Shown here: positions 18,266-27,720 of the stretch, in pieces | Layout: each line of letters opens with the position of its first letter | Numbering within the stretch: position 1 is the stretch's first letter | Origin: Limimaricola sp. G21655-S1 | GTDB taxonomy: Bacteria; Pseudomonadota; Alphaproteobacteria; Rhodobacterales; Rhodobacteraceae | NCBI RefSeq assembly: GCF_027213785.1 | Contig: NZ_JAPWGO010000010.1 | Location: forward strand, 1 to 64,000 | Length of the DNA: 64,000 nt | Direction of reading: 5' to 3' | Program-made: the position numbers and the translations under genes | The notes under the pieces: generated by a model | The model's database searches: none | Told to the model about the DNA's origin: nothing | The model's input: only the letters and a program-made list of their open reading frames with translations

Positions 18266-18556
18266 ATGGCCAAACCGATGACCAAGGCGCAGCTCGTCAG
18301 CGCCATCGCCGACGAGACCGGCGGCGACAAGAAGACCGCCGGCGCCCATCTGGACGCGCTGGTCGCCATCATCACCCGTGAAGTGTCGCAGGGCGGCGCC
18401 GTGACCCTGCCGAACGTCGGCAAGATCTACTGCCGCGAGCGCCCCGAGCGCATGGTCCGCAACCCGGCCACGGGCGAGCAGATCAAGAAGGACGCCGACA
18501 AGGTGGTCAAGATGACCATCGCCAAGGCGCTCAAGGACAGCGTCAACGAGGAGTGA
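18266..18556 (+). CDS. HU-family nucleoid protein
   Basis: A 96-aa HU/IHF-fold DNA-binding protein. The helical part (1-45) and the beta arm with R-N-P-A-T-G (about 69-74) are clear, and the basic C-terminus fits HU. The start is set by AAGGAG seven bases upstream. It stands alone with its own terminator, which suits a strongly expressed gene. Confidence 0.92.
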   Translation: MAKPMTKAQLVSAIADETGGDKKTAGAHLDALVAIITREVSQGGAVTLPNVGKIYCRERPERMVRNPATGEQIKKDADKVVKMTIAKALKDSVNEE

Positions 18557-18593
18557 TCGCCTCTCGCGCCCGCACGGTGCGGAGCGGATCAGG

Positions 18594-18625
18594 AAAGGGT
18601 CGCCCTCGTGGCGGCCCTTTTTCTT
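18594..18625 (+). terminator. Rho-independent terminator of the HU-family gene
   Basis: An 11-bp stem, AAAGGGTCGCC with GGCGGCCCTTT (one G-U pair), loop CTCGT, is followed by TTCTTT. It begins 38 bases after the stop. Confidence 0.85.
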
Positions 18626-18763
18626 TGCGTGCCAATCGTGTCGATAAATGCAAAACGGGATGGGTGCGGGCGCATCTTGCGAGCGAAAACCGGCGCATCG
18701 ATGCAGCCTGTGGAACAGCCGAGCGGCGCTGTCGGTTTTACCGGCACAGCACAGGAGGACATC

Positions 18764-19120
18764 ATGTTCGACTACAGCGACAGTCATTCCACGATCTCGT
18801 CCGACCGGGTCAACGGTACCGAGGTCTACGGCGCCGGTGGCGAGAAGATCGGCCATATCGACCATCTCGTGATCGACAAGAAGTCCGGCAAGATCACTTA
18901 CGCCGTGATGGGTTTCGGCGGCTTTCTCGGCATGGGCGAGGAGCATCACCCGATCCCCTGGGCCAAGCTCGAATACGACACCGGGCTGAACGGCTACCGC
19001 ACGGACATCACTGAAAGCCAGCTCAAGGGGGCGCCGGAACGGCCCGAACGCTGGTATGAGGACCGCCGCTGGGAAGAGGCGACCTATGCCCATTACGGCG
19101 CGCCCTACTACTGGATCTAA
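18764..19120 (+). CDS. PRC-barrel domain protein
   Basis: A 118-aa soluble protein with a PRC-barrel fold (about 12-85; V-N-G-T-E-V-Y, G-x-K-I-G-H-I-D-H-L-V-I-D, and HHPIPWAKLEY). Such proteins are often stress-induced in alphaproteobacteria, but the binding partner is unknown. An AGGAGG site lies six bases before the ATG at 18764. Confidence 0.87.
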   Translation: MFDYSDSHSTISSDRVNGTEVYGAGGEKIGHIDHLVIDKKSGKITYAVMGFGGFLGMGEEHHPIPWAKLEYDTGLNGYRTDITESQLKGAPERPERWYEDRRWEEATYAHYGAPYYWI

Positions 19121-19145
19121 GCCCCTCGCGACCGGGACGCGACGA

Positions 19146-19175
19146 GGCCGCCGGCACAGCCTCGGCGGCCTGTTT
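19146..19175 (+). terminator. Hairpin after the PRC-barrel gene
   Basis: A 9-bp stem AGGCCGCCG/CGGCGGCCT is followed by GTTTCC. It lies about 25 bases after the stop and probably ends this transcript. Confidence 0.5.
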
Positions 19176-19220
19176 CCGATCTCTTCCAAGAGATCGGTCC
19201 GGACCCTTGAAAGGGTCCGG
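19176..19220. repeat. Two consecutive perfect 10-bp inverted repeats
   Basis: CCGATCTCTT-CC-AAGAGATCGG (19176-19197) is followed one base later by CCGGACCCTT-GA-AAGGGTCCGG (19199-19220). Each has perfect 10-bp arms with two central bases. They sit just before the minus-strand end of aroC, which stops at 19223, and may help to end both convergent transcripts. Confidence 0.85.
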
Positions 19221-19222
19221 CT

Positions 19223-20323
19223 CTAGCCGATCCGGCCGCGCGCGCCGCCGGTCTGGCCGCGATCGAGCAGGTAGTGATCGAGCAATACGCAGGCCATCAT
19301 CGCCTCCGCCACGGGCACCGCGCGAATGCCGACGCAGGGATCGTGCCGCCCCTTGGTGACCACCTCGGTGGGACTGCCGTCGATGCGGATCGAGCGGCGC
19401 GGACTCAGGATCGACGAGGTCGGCTTCACCGCGAAGCGCACCACCACATCCTGCCCGGAGCTGATCCCGCCCAGCACGCCGCCCGCATGGTTCGAGCCGA
19501 ATTCCGGCCCGTTCTCGCCCATGAAGATCTCGTCCGCATTGTCGCGCCCGGTCAGGGCGGCGGCGGCCATGCCTTCGCCGATCTCCACCCCCTTCACGGC
19601 GTTGATCGACATCATCGCAGCCGCAAGATCGGTGTCGAGCTTGCCATAGACCGGCGCGCCGAGGCCGGCGGGCACGCCCGAGGCCGTCACCTCGATCATC
19701 GCACCGACGGAGTTGTGGTCCTTGCGCAGCGCATCGAGATAGTCGGCCCATTCGGCCGCCGCAGCCGTATCGGGGCACCAGAAGTCGTTGCGCGCGATCT
19801 CTTCCATGTCGATCTTCGAGCGGTCGATCACCTTCTCGCCCATCTGCACCATGTAGCCGGTGATCTTCAGCTCGGGCAGTAGCGCCGCCAGCGCCGCACG
19901 CGCGACCCCGCCCGCCGCGACCCGCGCCGCCGTCTCCCGGGCGCTCGAACGTCCGCCGCCGCGATAGTCACGCAGCCCGTATTTCAGGTGATAGGCGATG
20001 TCGGCATGGCCGGGCCGGAAGGTTTCGGCGATGTCGCCGTAATCCTTGGACCGCTGGTCGGTGTTGCGGATCATCAGCTGGATCGGCGTGCCGGTGGATT
20101 TACCCTCGAACACGCCCGACAGGATCTCCACCGCGTCCGGCTCGCGGCGCTGGGTGGTGTGCTTGTTCTGTCCCGGGCGCCGCTTGTCGAGCCAGACCTG
20201 AAGGTCTTCCTCGCGGATCTTCACCCCCGGCGGGCAGCCATCGACCATGGCGCCGAGCGCGGGGCCGTGGCTTTCGCCCCATGTGGTGACGCGGAACAGG
20301 TGGCCGAAGCTGTTGAGGGACAT
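19223..20323 (-). CDS. aroC: Chorismate synthase
   Basis: A 366-aa enzyme of the shikimate pathway that makes chorismate from EPSP with reduced FMN. It starts with the usual [19 protein letters not shown] and keeps the FMN and substrate motifs ([36 protein letters not shown], and DPC near the C-terminus). The ATG at 20323 has AAGGAGAG upstream. It is divergent from the TPP riboswitch of thiBPQ. Confidence 0.97.
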   Translation of the reverse strand: MSLNSFGHLFRVTTWGESHGPALGAMVDGCPPGVKIREEDLQVWLDKRRPGQNKHTTQRREPDAVEILSGVFEGKSTGTPIQLMIRNTDQRSKDYGDIAETFRPGHADIAYHLKYGLRDYRGGGRSSARETAARVAAGGVARAALAALLPELKITGYMVQMGEKVIDRSKIDMEEIARNDFWCPDTAAAAEWADYLDALRKDHNSVGAMIEVTASGVPAGLGAPVYGKLDTDLAAAMMSINAVKGVEIGEGMAAAALTGRDNADEIFMGENGPEFGSNHAGGVLGGISSGQDVVVRFAVKPTSSILSPRRSIRIDGSPTEVVTKGRHDPCVGIRAVPVAEAMMACVLLDHYLLDRGQTGGARGRIG

Positions 20324-20423
20324 GGGGCGCTCTCCTTGTGGCGGGGCCGGTGTAGCGCGGGGCGAACGCGGGGGAAAGGGCGGGGGCTTGCGCATGGGCC
20401 GCGATGGCGTAGTGTCGCGGCCA

Positions 20424-20502
20424 CCTCGGGGGGCCCCTGGCTGAGATGCGCATCGCGCGGACCCGTTGAACCTGAACCGGATCACACCGGCGGAGGGAAG
20501 GT
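20424..20502 (+). promoter_or_regulatory. TPP riboswitch (THI element)
   Basis: The leader of thiBPQ holds the conserved parts of a thiamine-pyrophosphate aptamer: GGGGGG-x-CCCTGGCTGAGA on the 5' side, then ACCCGTTGAACCTGAACCGG, ATCACACCGGCGGAGGGAAG. The spacing fits the usual core with a short P3. Bound TPP would lower expression of the transporter. The control mode (terminator or start masking) cannot be decided by eye; only about 47 bases separate the aptamer from the thiB start. Confidence 0.93.
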
Positions 20503-20549
20503 CGCGGACACAGGTCCTCCTTGCTCTTCGCCCGCATCGGAGGATGACC

Positions 20550-21536
20550 ATGCACCATCGCCTGATCGCGGGTCTCGCCCTGTCGCTCGCCGCCCTGCCG
20601 GCGATCGCCCAGGACAAGACCCTTACCGTCTACGCGCCCGACTACTTCGCCTCCGAATGGGGGCCCGGCCCGGCGATCAAGCAGGCCTTCGAGGCGCGTT
20701 GCGGCTGCACGCTCCACTACCAGACCGGCGACCTGCTGCCGCGCCTGCTGCTCGAGGGCGAACGCACCGAGGCCGACGTGGCCATCGGATTCGATTCCAC
20801 CGAGATAAAGAAGGCGCGCGAGACCGGGCTCTTCGCGCCGCACGGGGTCGACACCGCCGCCCTGACGCTGCCGATCGACTGGGACGACGAGGTGTTCCTG
20901 CCCTTCGACTGGTCCTATCTCGCCTTCGTCTACGACAACGAGGCGCTGGAGGATGTGCCGGGCAGCTTCGCCGAGCTGGTCGCGGCGCCCGACGACCTGC
21001 GCATCGCGATCCAGGATCCGCGCAGCTCGGTCTCGGGCCTGTCGCTGGTGCTCTGGGCCGAGGAGGTGTTCGGCGACGAGGCGGAGGCCAAGTGGACCGA
21101 ACTCGCGCCCAAGATCACCACGGTAACGCCCGGCTGGTCCGAAGCCTATGGCCTGTTCACCGAGGGCGAGGTCGACATGGTGCTGAGCTACACCACGTCG
21201 CCCGCCTATCACGCGATTGCCGAGACCGATGACACCGTTTCGGCCGCGATTTTCGACGAGGGGCATTACATGACCATCGAGCTGGCGGCCCAGCTCAAGG
21301 GCACCGATGACGCCGACCTGGCGCAGCAATTCATGGATTTCGTGGTCAGCCCCGATTTCCAGTCATTGATCCCGACCTCCAACTGGTCCTACCCGGCGGC
21401 ATTGCCCGAGGCCGAATGGCCCGAGGGCTTCCGCGAACTCGACATGCCCGAAAAGGCGATCTGGCTGCCCGAGGACGAGGCCGACGCGCTGCGCGCACCG
21501 GCCATCGAGGCCTGGCGGCAGGGGATGTCGCGATAA
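20550..21536 (+). CDS. thiB: Thiamine/TPP ABC transporter substrate-binding protein
   Basis: A periplasmic binding protein of 328 aa with a signal peptide (about 1-20, ending AIAQ). The mature protein opens [18 protein letters not shown], typical of ThiB. It gives thiamine to ThiPQ. I prefer the ATG at 20550, six bases after GGAGG; the ATG at 20544 touches that site. It is the first gene after the TPP riboswitch. Confidence 0.93.
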   Translation: MHHRLIAGLALSLAALPAIAQDKTLTVYAPDYFASEWGPGPAIKQAFEARCGCTLHYQTGDLLPRLLLEGERTEADVAIGFDSTEIKKARETGLFAPHGVDTAALTLPIDWDDEVFLPFDWSYLAFVYDNEALEDVPGSFAELVAAPDDLRIAIQDPRSSVSGLSLVLWAEEVFGDEAEAKWTELAPKITTVTPGWSEAYGLFTEGEVDMVLSYTTSPAYHAIAETDDTVSAAIFDEGHYMTIELAAQLKGTDDADLAQQFMDFVVSPDFQSLIPTSNWSYPAALPEAEWPEGFRELDMPEKAIWLPEDEADALRAPAIEAWRQGMSR

Positions 21537-21544
21537 CGCCGGGC

Positions 21545-23089
21545 TTGGGCGCAGCGCCCTCCGCGCAGTGGCGGGGGGACAATCCGACGCGCTGGGCGGG
21601 CGGTCTCGCCGCCGGGCTGGTACTGGCGCTGACGCTGGGCACGCTGGGCGCGGTCGCCTGGCGGGCCGGCTTCGCGCTGGGCCTCGGCCCTGCCGATCTT
21701 TCCGCGATCTGGTTCACCACCTGGCAGGCCGCGCTTTCGGCGGCGCTGTCGGTGGCGCTCGCCGTGCCGGTGGCCCGGGCATTGGCGCGACGGCGCTTCC
21801 CGGGGCGGGGGGCGCTGGTGACGCTGCTGGGCGCGCCCTTCATCCTGCCGGTGATCGTTGCGGTGATCGGGCTGATCGGCGTGTTCGGGCGCGGCGGCAT
21901 CCTCAACGACGCGCTGGCGCTCGTGGGGCTGGGCCCGGTCTCGGTCTATGGCTGGCACGGCGTGGTGCTGGCGCATGTCTTCTTCAACCTGCCGCTGGCG
22001 GTGCGTCTGATCCTGCAGGGCTGGCTCTCGATCCCGGCCGAGCGGTTTCGCCTTGCCGCCTCGCTTGGCGCGCCGGTGGGCCGACTGCTCGAATGGCCGA
22101 TGCTGCGCGCCGTGGCGCCGGGGGCCTTCGCGGTCATCTTCCTGATCTGCCTGACCAGCTTTGCCGTGGCCCTGACCCTGGGCGGCGGGCCGCGCGCCAC
22201 CACCGTGGAGCTGGCAATCTACCAGGCGGTGCGATTCGAATTCGACCTGGGGCGTGCGGCGGTGCTGGCGATGGTGCAATTCGGCCTTTGCGCTGCGGCG
22301 GCGCTGATGGTGCGCGCCGCAGGCGCACCCGACGCCTTGGGCGCCGGGCTCGATCGGGTGGTCGAGCGGTTCGAGCCGGGCGGGCGGCGGCGCGATGCCA
22401 TGGTCGTCGCGCTGGCGGCGCTGTTCCTGATGGCGCCGCTGGCGATGATCGTGGCGCGCGGCGCGCCGGGCCTGCTCGACTTGCCGGCGGGGCTTTGGGG
22501 CGCGGCACTGCGATCGATCGCGGTGGCGCTGGGTGCGACGGCGCTGACCCTCGTCATGGCGCTGGCTCTTGCGCTGCGCGGTGGCGCGCTGGCCCGACTT
22601 GCGATGTTGCTGCCGCTGGCGGCCTCCAGCCTCGTGATGGGCACCGGCCTCTTCGTGCTGCTCTATCCTGTGGTCGCGCCGCGCGACGCGGCGCTGGTGG
22701 TCACCGGGCTGGTCAACGCGACGATGGCGCTGCCCTTCGCGGCGCGGGTGCTGGTTCCCGCGCTGGCGCAGGCCGAGGCCGCGTATGGGCGGCTCGCGAC
22801 CTCGCTCGGGCTTGTCGGCTGGGCCCGGCTGCGCTGGCTGATCCTGCCGCGCCTGCGCCGGCCACTGGGCTTTGCCGCCGGTCTCACGGCGGCGCTGTCG
22901 ATGGGGGATCTGGGCGTGATCGCGTTGTTCGCGGGCGACGGCGAGGCGACGCTGCCGCTCCTGATGGTGCGGCTGATGTCGGCCTACCGAATGGAGCAGG
23001 CGGCGGGTGTCGCGCTGGTGCTTCTGGCGCTCAGCCTCGCGCTGTTCTGGATCTTCGACAGGGGAGGGCGCGTCGATGCTGCGTCTTGA
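21545..23089 (+). CDS. thiP: Thiamine/TPP ABC transporter permease
   Basis: A 514-aa inner-membrane permease with two fused binding-protein-dependent transport domains, about 12 hydrophobic segments in all, as in ThiP. EAA-type loops are seen near RLAASLGAPVGRLLEWPML and RLATSLGLVGWARLRWLILP. No ATG or GTG lies in frame near the end of thiB, so TTG at 21545, nine bases after the thiB stop, is the best start. The exact start is uncertain. Confidence 0.88.
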   Translation: MGAAPSAQWRGDNPTRWAGGLAAGLVLALTLGTLGAVAWRAGFALGLGPADLSAIWFTTWQAALSAALSVALAVPVARALARRRFPGRGALVTLLGAPFILPVIVAVIGLIGVFGRGGILNDALALVGLGPVSVYGWHGVVLAHVFFNLPLAVRLILQGWLSIPAERFRLAASLGAPVGRLLEWPMLRAVAPGAFAVIFLICLTSFAVALTLGGGPRATTVELAIYQAVRFEFDLGRAAVLAMVQFGLCAAAALMVRAAGAPDALGAGLDRVVERFEPGGRRRDAMVVALAALFLMAPLAMIVARGAPGLLDLPAGLWGAALRSIAVALGATALTLVMALALALRGGALARLAMLLPLAASSLVMGTGLFVLLYPVVAPRDAALVVTGLVNATMALPFAARVLVPALAQAEAAYGRLATSLGLVGWARLRWLILPRLRRPLGFAAGLTAALSMGDLGVIALFAGDGEATLPLLMVRLMSAYRMEQAAGVALVLLALSLALFWIFDRGGRVDAAS

Positions 23090-23771
23090 GGGGCTGGAGA
23101 TCCGGCAGGGAGATTTCGAACTGCGGGCGGACTGGGCGCTGCCCGACGGCGCGGTCTGCGCGGTCATGGGGCCCTCGGGCGGCGGCAAGTCGACTCTTCT
23201 GGCGGTGATCGCGGGGTTTCTCGCGCCTACATCGGGGCGGGTCTCCTGGAACGGGCACGACCTGACCGCACTGCCCCCGGCGCGGCGGCCGATCTCGATC
23301 CTGTTTCAGGACAACAACCTGTTCCCGCACCTGACGGTGGAGCGCAATCTCGCGCTCGGGCTCGACCCGCGCGGGCGGCTCGACGCCGGCTCGCGCCAGC
23401 GGATCGCCGAGGTGCTGGACCGGGTAGGGCTTGCCGGCATGGGGGCCCGGAAACCCGCGGCGCTGTCGGGCGGCCAGCAGAGCCGGGCGGCGCTGGCGCG
23501 GGCGCTGTTGATGGACCGCGCGCTGGTTCTGCTCGATGAGCCGTTCGCGGCGTTGGGGCCGGGGCTCAGGATGGAGATGCTCGATTTGGCGCGCGAGGTG
23601 CTGTCGGGGGAGGGGCGGACGCTGCTGATGGTGAGCCACGCGCCCGAGGACGCCGCGCGCATCGCCAGCCATATCATCCTCGTCCACGATGGCGTCGCCG
23701 CCGCGCCCGAGGCGGCAGGGCCGCTTCTGGCCGATCCGCCGCAGGCGCTCAGGAGCTATCTGGGACGCTGA
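23076..23771 (+). CDS. thiQ: Thiamine/TPP ABC transporter ATP-binding protein
   Basis: A 231-aa ABC ATPase: Walker A GPSGGGKST, Q-loop in FQDNNLFPHLTV, signature LSGGQQSRAALARAL, Walker B ALVLLDEP and a His switch in VSHAPEDA. It powers ThiBP. It overlaps the thiP end by 14 bases, so all three genes are translated from one riboswitch-controlled message. Confidence 0.95.
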   Translation: MLRLEGLEIRQGDFELRADWALPDGAVCAVMGPSGGGKSTLLAVIAGFLAPTSGRVSWNGHDLTALPPARRPISILFQDNNLFPHLTVERNLALGLDPRGRLDAGSRQRIAEVLDRVGLAGMGARKPAALSGGQQSRAALARALLMDRALVLLDEPFAALGPGLRMEMLDLAREVLSGEGRTLLMVSHAPEDAARIASHIILVHDGVAAAPEAAGPLLADPPQALRSYLGR

Positions 23772-23893
23772 GACCTCCGCCGCCATCGTGTCGGTGGCAA
23801 TGCTGCGTCATGCGGGTGGTGTGGAAACGCATGAGCGCGAGGGGTGCGCTCTTGCCCGCCTTCGGAGACCGAGAAACTCCCGGTCCCACGCAT

Positions 23894-23923
23894 AAAAAAA
23901 AGGCGCCCCCGAAGGGACGCCCC
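23894..23923 (-). terminator. Rho-independent terminator of petABC
   Basis: On the minus strand an 8-bp stem GGCGTCCC-TTCG-GGGGCGCC (one G-U pair) is followed by eight T residues. This is a strong terminator about 22 bases past the petC stop. The remaining bases between 23772 and 23893 hold nothing I can assign. Confidence 0.93.
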
Positions 23924-23945
23924 GTTTGCCGTCATGGCCCTGCGA

Positions 23946-24791
23946 TCACTCGTCGCGCGGGCCGTACTTGGCGCGGTACCAGATCCGCTTGTTGGTGAAG
24001 TAGAGCAGCACGGCGAGAAGGCCGAGGAACAGCACGCCGGTGAAGCCGGCCTGCTTGCGGGCCATCATCTTCGGCTCGGCCGCCCACATCAGGAAGGCGG
24101 TCACGTCCTTCGATTCCTCGACCACCGAGGCCTCGTGCCCGTCCTCGTAGACGACGTCGTCGCCCAGAAGCGGAGGCGGCATGGCAATCCACGAGCCGGG
24201 CGCCACGTGGTGACCCTCCTCGTCGATGCATTCCTCGGGGTAGCCGCCGGCCGCGAAGGCGACGTTGTAGTAGCCCGGGAAATCCTCGGGGGCGCAGGCC
24301 GGCGCTTCCTCGTAGCCGGTCAGCAGCGAGGCGATGTATTCCGGTCCGCCCATGCCCTTGAAGAGCTGGTTGAGGCCCGAGCCGTAGGGGCCCGAGAAGC
24401 CCGCGCGCGACTTGGCCATCAGCGACAGGTCGGGCGCCTCGGGCATGGCGCTCTTGGCGAAGTTGTCGGCCGGGGTCGCCGGCCGGAAGTCGTCGAGCTC
24501 CTCGTCGAAGGTCTCGAACTGCGCGGCATAGGCCCGCACCTGATCCTCGGGCAGGCCGGGGCCGCCCTCGTCATGCAGGGTGCGGTAGGCCACGTATTGC
24601 AGGCCGTGACAGGCGGCGCAGACCTCGGTGTAGACCTGCAGGCCGCGCTGCAGCTGCATCTGGTCGAAGGCCCCGAAGGGACCCTCATAGGGGAAGTCGT
24701 AGTCCGTGATGTGGGTCTCGGTCTCGGCGGCCATGGCGGTGCCGGCGAGGCCCATCGCCGCGATCGCGGCCAGCGTGACGGTTCTCAGCAT
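23946..24791 (-). CDS. petC: Cytochrome c1 of the bc1 complex
   Basis: A 281-aa heme subunit that passes electrons from the Rieske protein to cytochrome c. The signal peptide ends near residue 21 (TAMAAE). The heme motif is C58-A-A-C61-H62, the likely axial Met is in IAMPPPLL, and a C-terminal membrane anchor (about 252-272) ends [14 protein letters not shown]166 and C188 match the extra disulfide known in Rhodobacter cytochrome c1. It is the last gene of the operon. Confidence 0.97.
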   Translation of the reverse strand: MLRTVTLAAIAAMGLAGTAMAAETETHITDYDFPYEGPFGAFDQMQLQRGLQVYTEVCAACHGLQYVAYRTLHDEGGPGLPEDQVRAYAAQFETFDEELDDFRPATPADNFAKSAMPEAPDLSLMAKSRAGFSGPYGSGLNQLFKGMGGPEYIASLLTGYEEAPACAPEDFPGYYNVAFAAGGYPEECIDEEGHHVAPGSWIAMPPPLLGDDVVYEDGHEASVVEESKDVTAFLMWAAEPKMMARKQAGFTGVLFLGLLAVLLYFTNKRIWYRAKYGPRDE

Positions 24792-24805
24792 CTGTCTTGC
24801 CTCTC

Positions 24806-26149
24806 TCACTCGGCCGGCTTGACGGCGGTGTGGGTGCCGCCGGTCTTGGGGTCGTAATGCGCGTTGAAGTCGTCTTCGATCGTCGCCGGGATCGGCAGCG
24901 GCTTCTCGATCACGCCCAGCAGCGGCAGGACCACGAGGAAGTAGCCGAACCAGTAGGCGGCACCGATCAGCGAGATGTAGGGATAGATCCCCTCGGCCGG
25001 CATCGCACCGACCCACATCAGCACGAAGAAGTCGACGACGAGCAGCGCGAACCACCACTTGAACATCGGCCGGTAGCGGCCCGAGCGGACGCTCGAGGTG
25101 TCGAGCCACGGCGCGAGGGCGATCACCGCGATGGCGCCGAACATCGCCAGCACGCCGAAGAACTTGGCGTCGACGATGCCGAAGGTCACCCAGTTGGCGA
25201 ACATCACGACCCAGACGTCGGCGGTGAAGGCGCGCAGGATCGCGTAGAAGGGCAGGAAGTACCATTCCGGCACGATGTGCGCGGGCGTCGCCAGCGGGTT
25301 CGCCTCGATGTAGTTGTCGGGGTGGCCCAGATAGTTCGGCATGAAGCCGACGATGGCGAAGAAGATCATCAGCACGATCGCCAGCGCGAACAGGTCCTTC
25401 ATCACGAAGTAGGGCCAGAAGGGCAGGGTGTCGCGCTTGGCCTCTTCCTTCGACGTGCGGCGCACCTCGACCCCGGTGGGGTTGTTGTTGCCGGTCGAGT
25501 GGAAGGCCCAGATGTGGACGATGGTCAGGCCCGCCAGGATGAAGGGCATCAGGTAGTGCAGCGAGAAGAAGCGGTTCAGCGCCGGCTGGCCGACGGCCGA
25601 AGCGCCCAAGAGCCAGGTCTGGATCGATTCACCGACGAAGGGGATCGCGCCGAACAGGCCGGTGATCACCGCGGTGCCGTGGAACGACATCTGGCCCCAG
25701 GGCAGCACGTAGCCCATGAAGGCGGTGCCCATCATCAGCAGGTACATCAGGATGCCGATGATCCATGTCACCTCGCGCGGCGACTTGTAGTTGCCGTAAT
25801 AGAGGCTGCGGAAGATGTGCGCATAGACCGCCACGAAGAACAGCGATGCGCCATTGGCGTGGATGTAGCGCAGCATGAAGCCGCCATTCACGTTGCGCAT
25901 GATGTGCTCGACGCTGGCGAAGGCCATGTCGACATGCGGCGTGTAGTGCATCACCAGCACGATGCCGGTGACGATCTGCAGCGCCAGGGTGAAGGTGAGG
26001 ACGATCCCCCAGATCCACATCCAGTTCAGGTTCTTCGGCGTGGGGATCATCAGCGTGTCGTAGAGCAGGCCGAGGACCGGCAGGCGGTTGTTGAGCCAGC
26101 GCTCGCCGCCTGTCTTGGGTTCGTAGTGATCGTGCGGAATACCGGACAT
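24806..26149 (-). CDS. petB: Cytochrome b of the bc1 complex
   Basis: A 447-aa integral membrane subunit with the eight helices of a full-length cytochrome b, including two heme-binding helices ([18 protein letters not shown] area and the [16 protein letters not shown] helix). The quinol-site motif [14 protein letters not shown] is intact. It lies 11 bases after petA and 14 bases before petC. Confidence 0.98.
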   Translation of the reverse strand: MSGIPHDHYEPKTGGERWLNNRLPVLGLLYDTLMIPTPKNLNWMWIWGIVLTFTLALQIVTGIVLVMHYTPHVDMAFASVEHIMRNVNGGFMLRYIHANGASLFFVAVYAHIFRSLYYGNYKSPREVTWIIGILMYLLMMGTAFMGYVLPWGQMSFHGTAVITGLFGAIPFVGESIQTWLLGASAVGQPALNRFFSLHYLMPFILAGLTIVHIWAFHSTGNNNPTGVEVRRTSKEEAKRDTLPFWPYFVMKDLFALAIVLMIFFAIVGFMPNYLGHPDNYIEANPLATPAHIVPEWYFLPFYAILRAFTADVWVVMFANWVTFGIVDAKFFGVLAMFGAIAVIALAPWLDTSSVRSGRYRPMFKWWFALLVVDFFVLMWVGAMPAEGIYPYISLIGAAYWFGYFLVVLPLLGVIEKPLPIPATIEDDFNAHYDPKTGGTHTAVKPAE

Positions 26150-26160
26150 CAGAGGTCTCC

Positions 26161-26721
26161 TCAGCCGAGCTTGATGGTCGTCTCGTCGACGAATTCGGCG
26201 ACGGGGATGGGCAGGTTCTTCGGCGCGGGCCCTTTGCGGATGCGCCCGGCGGTGTCGTAGTGCGAGCCGTGGCACGGGCAGAACCAGCCGCCGAAATCGC
26301 CCTGTTCGCCCAGCGGCACGCAGCCCAGATGGGTGCAGACACCCATCTGCACGAGCCAGGTGCCGGTCTCGTCGAGGGCGCGGTTCTCATCGGTCGCGGG
26401 CGCGGCACCGGCGAGGTTCTCGTTGCCGGCAACGGGGTCGGGCAGCGAGTCGACATCGACCTCGCGCGCGGCGGCGATCTCCGCCTCGGTGCGGGCGCGG
26501 ATGAACACCGGCTTGCCCTGCCACAGCACGGTCAGCTGGGTGCCCGGCTGGACGCCTGAGACGTCGACCCGGATCGAAGCCAGGGCCAGGACATCGGCCG
26601 AGGGGTTCATCTGGTTGACCAGCGGCCAGACCGCGGCACCGGCGACGACGGCGCCCGCCCCGGCGGTGGCATAGTAGAGAAAATCGCGGCGGGTGCCCTG
26701 ATGATCGTCTGCGTGTGACAC
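26161..26721 (-). CDS. petA: Rieske iron-sulfur protein of the bc1 complex
   Basis: A 186-aa protein that begins with GTG ([14 protein letters not shown]). A Tat-type twin Arg (R11-R12) precedes one membrane segment (about 14-36). The [2Fe-2S] ligands are C129/H131 and C148/H151, with C134 and C150 as the stabilising disulfide. An ATG at 26754 would add eleven residues not usual for the family; GGAG upstream fits the GTG. First gene of petABC. Confidence 0.95.
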   Translation of the reverse strand: MSHADDHQGTRRDFLYYATAGAGAVVAGAAVWPLVNQMNPSADVLALASIRVDVSGVQPGTQLTVLWQGKPVFIRARTEAEIAAAREVDVDSLPDPVAGNENLAGAAPATDENRALDETGTWLVQMGVCTHLGCVPLGEQGDFGGWFCPCHGSHYDTAGRIRKGPAPKNLPIPVAEFVDETTIKLG

Positions 26722-27050
26722 GGGGGTGGATCTCCGGTATGGCTGGGGCGGCATCGCCCGGACGGCAAAAGACCGCGGGCCGTGACCCGCTTGGCGTTTT
26801 CGCGCTGTTTAGCCATCAATCCCGCGCCCGTCCAGCGGACAATACCGCGCAGCCGGAGGCAGCTATGCCGTGTGATCCGCCCCGACAAGGGGCGGGAAGA
26901 CACGCGTCGCGTTGCGCGAAAGCGACAACGCCGATGTGAATTGCCGTTACGTTGCGGTTTGACTCCGCAGATCCCAAATCCGGGTGATAATGGCGCATCG
27001 CTATTCCCGATTCCGCTCCTCCGCCACCGCCTGTCCGAAAGCCGTATCCG
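26722..27050. other. Intergenic region between petA and the outer-membrane barrel gene
   Basis: About 330 bases hold the leader and promoter of petABC (minus strand) and of the barrel-protein gene (plus strand). One GACTC (GANTC) site lies near 26959. I see no clear gene and no motif that I can name as a PetR site. Confidence 0.5.
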
Positions 27051-27698
27051 ATGTTCCGCCTTGCCGCGCCGCTGCTCCTGATCCTCGCCCCCGCCCTGGC
27101 CAATGCCGAGGTCGAGTTGAGTTTCTATGGCGGTGTCCAGGGCGCGCCGCATTCGGGCGTCGACGTCGATCGGCCCGGTACCGCCAACGACCGCGACTTC
27201 ACCGCCGGCTGGGACGGCAACTCCTTCGACGCGCCGCCCTATTACGGCCTGCGCGCGACCTGGTGGCGCGAGGACAATCTCGGCTTCGGCGTCGATCTGA
27301 ACCACACCAAGGTCTATGCCGACGATGACACCCTCGCCGAGCAGGGGCTCGAGACGCTGGAATTCACCGACGGGCTGAACATCCTGACACTCAACGCCTA
27401 TCGCCGCTTTCCCGATGCCGCCTACGGGCTGACGCCCTATGTCGGCGGCGGTCTCGGCATCGCGGCGCCGCGGGTCGAATATGATGACGGCGAAGGCCGT
27501 ACCGACGAATACCAGATCACCGGTCCGGCGGTGGCGCTGATGGCCGGGGCGAGCTACGAGTTCAGCGACCGGGTCTCGGTGTTCGGCGAGTACAAGGGCA
27601 CCTATTCCCAGAACGAGGCCGACCTGGTCGGCGGCGGCACGCTGGAATCCGACATCGTGACCAACGCGCTCAACCTCGGCGTCAGCTTCAACTTCTGA
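27051..27698 (+). CDS. Outer-membrane beta-barrel protein, LpxQ-like candidate
   Basis: A 215-aa secreted protein with a signal peptide (about 1-19, ANAEV). The mature part alternates polar and hydrophobic residues in strands and ends in Phe (LNLGVSFNF), as outer-membrane barrels do. The start VELSFYGGVQGAPHSGVDVD resembles proteins annotated as lipid A oxidase (LpxQ) in rhodobacters; I recall this rather than prove it. The safe call is an 8-stranded barrel protein. Confidence 0.75.
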   Translation: MFRLAAPLLLILAPALANAEVELSFYGGVQGAPHSGVDVDRPGTANDRDFTAGWDGNSFDAPPYYGLRATWWREDNLGFGVDLNHTKVYADDDTLAEQGLETLEFTDGLNILTLNAYRRFPDAAYGLTPYVGGGLGIAAPRVEYDDGEGRTDEYQITGPAVALMAGASYEFSDRVSVFGEYKGTYSQNEADLVGGGTLESDIVTNALNLGVSFNF

Positions 27699-27720
27699 TA
27701 CGACCCGGCCGGCGCCCGCC

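Noticed and set aside
21389-23188. 599-codon minus-strand frame opposite thiP
   Set aside because: It is made of Gln, Arg and His repeats with no domain; thiP on the plus strand is a clear permease.
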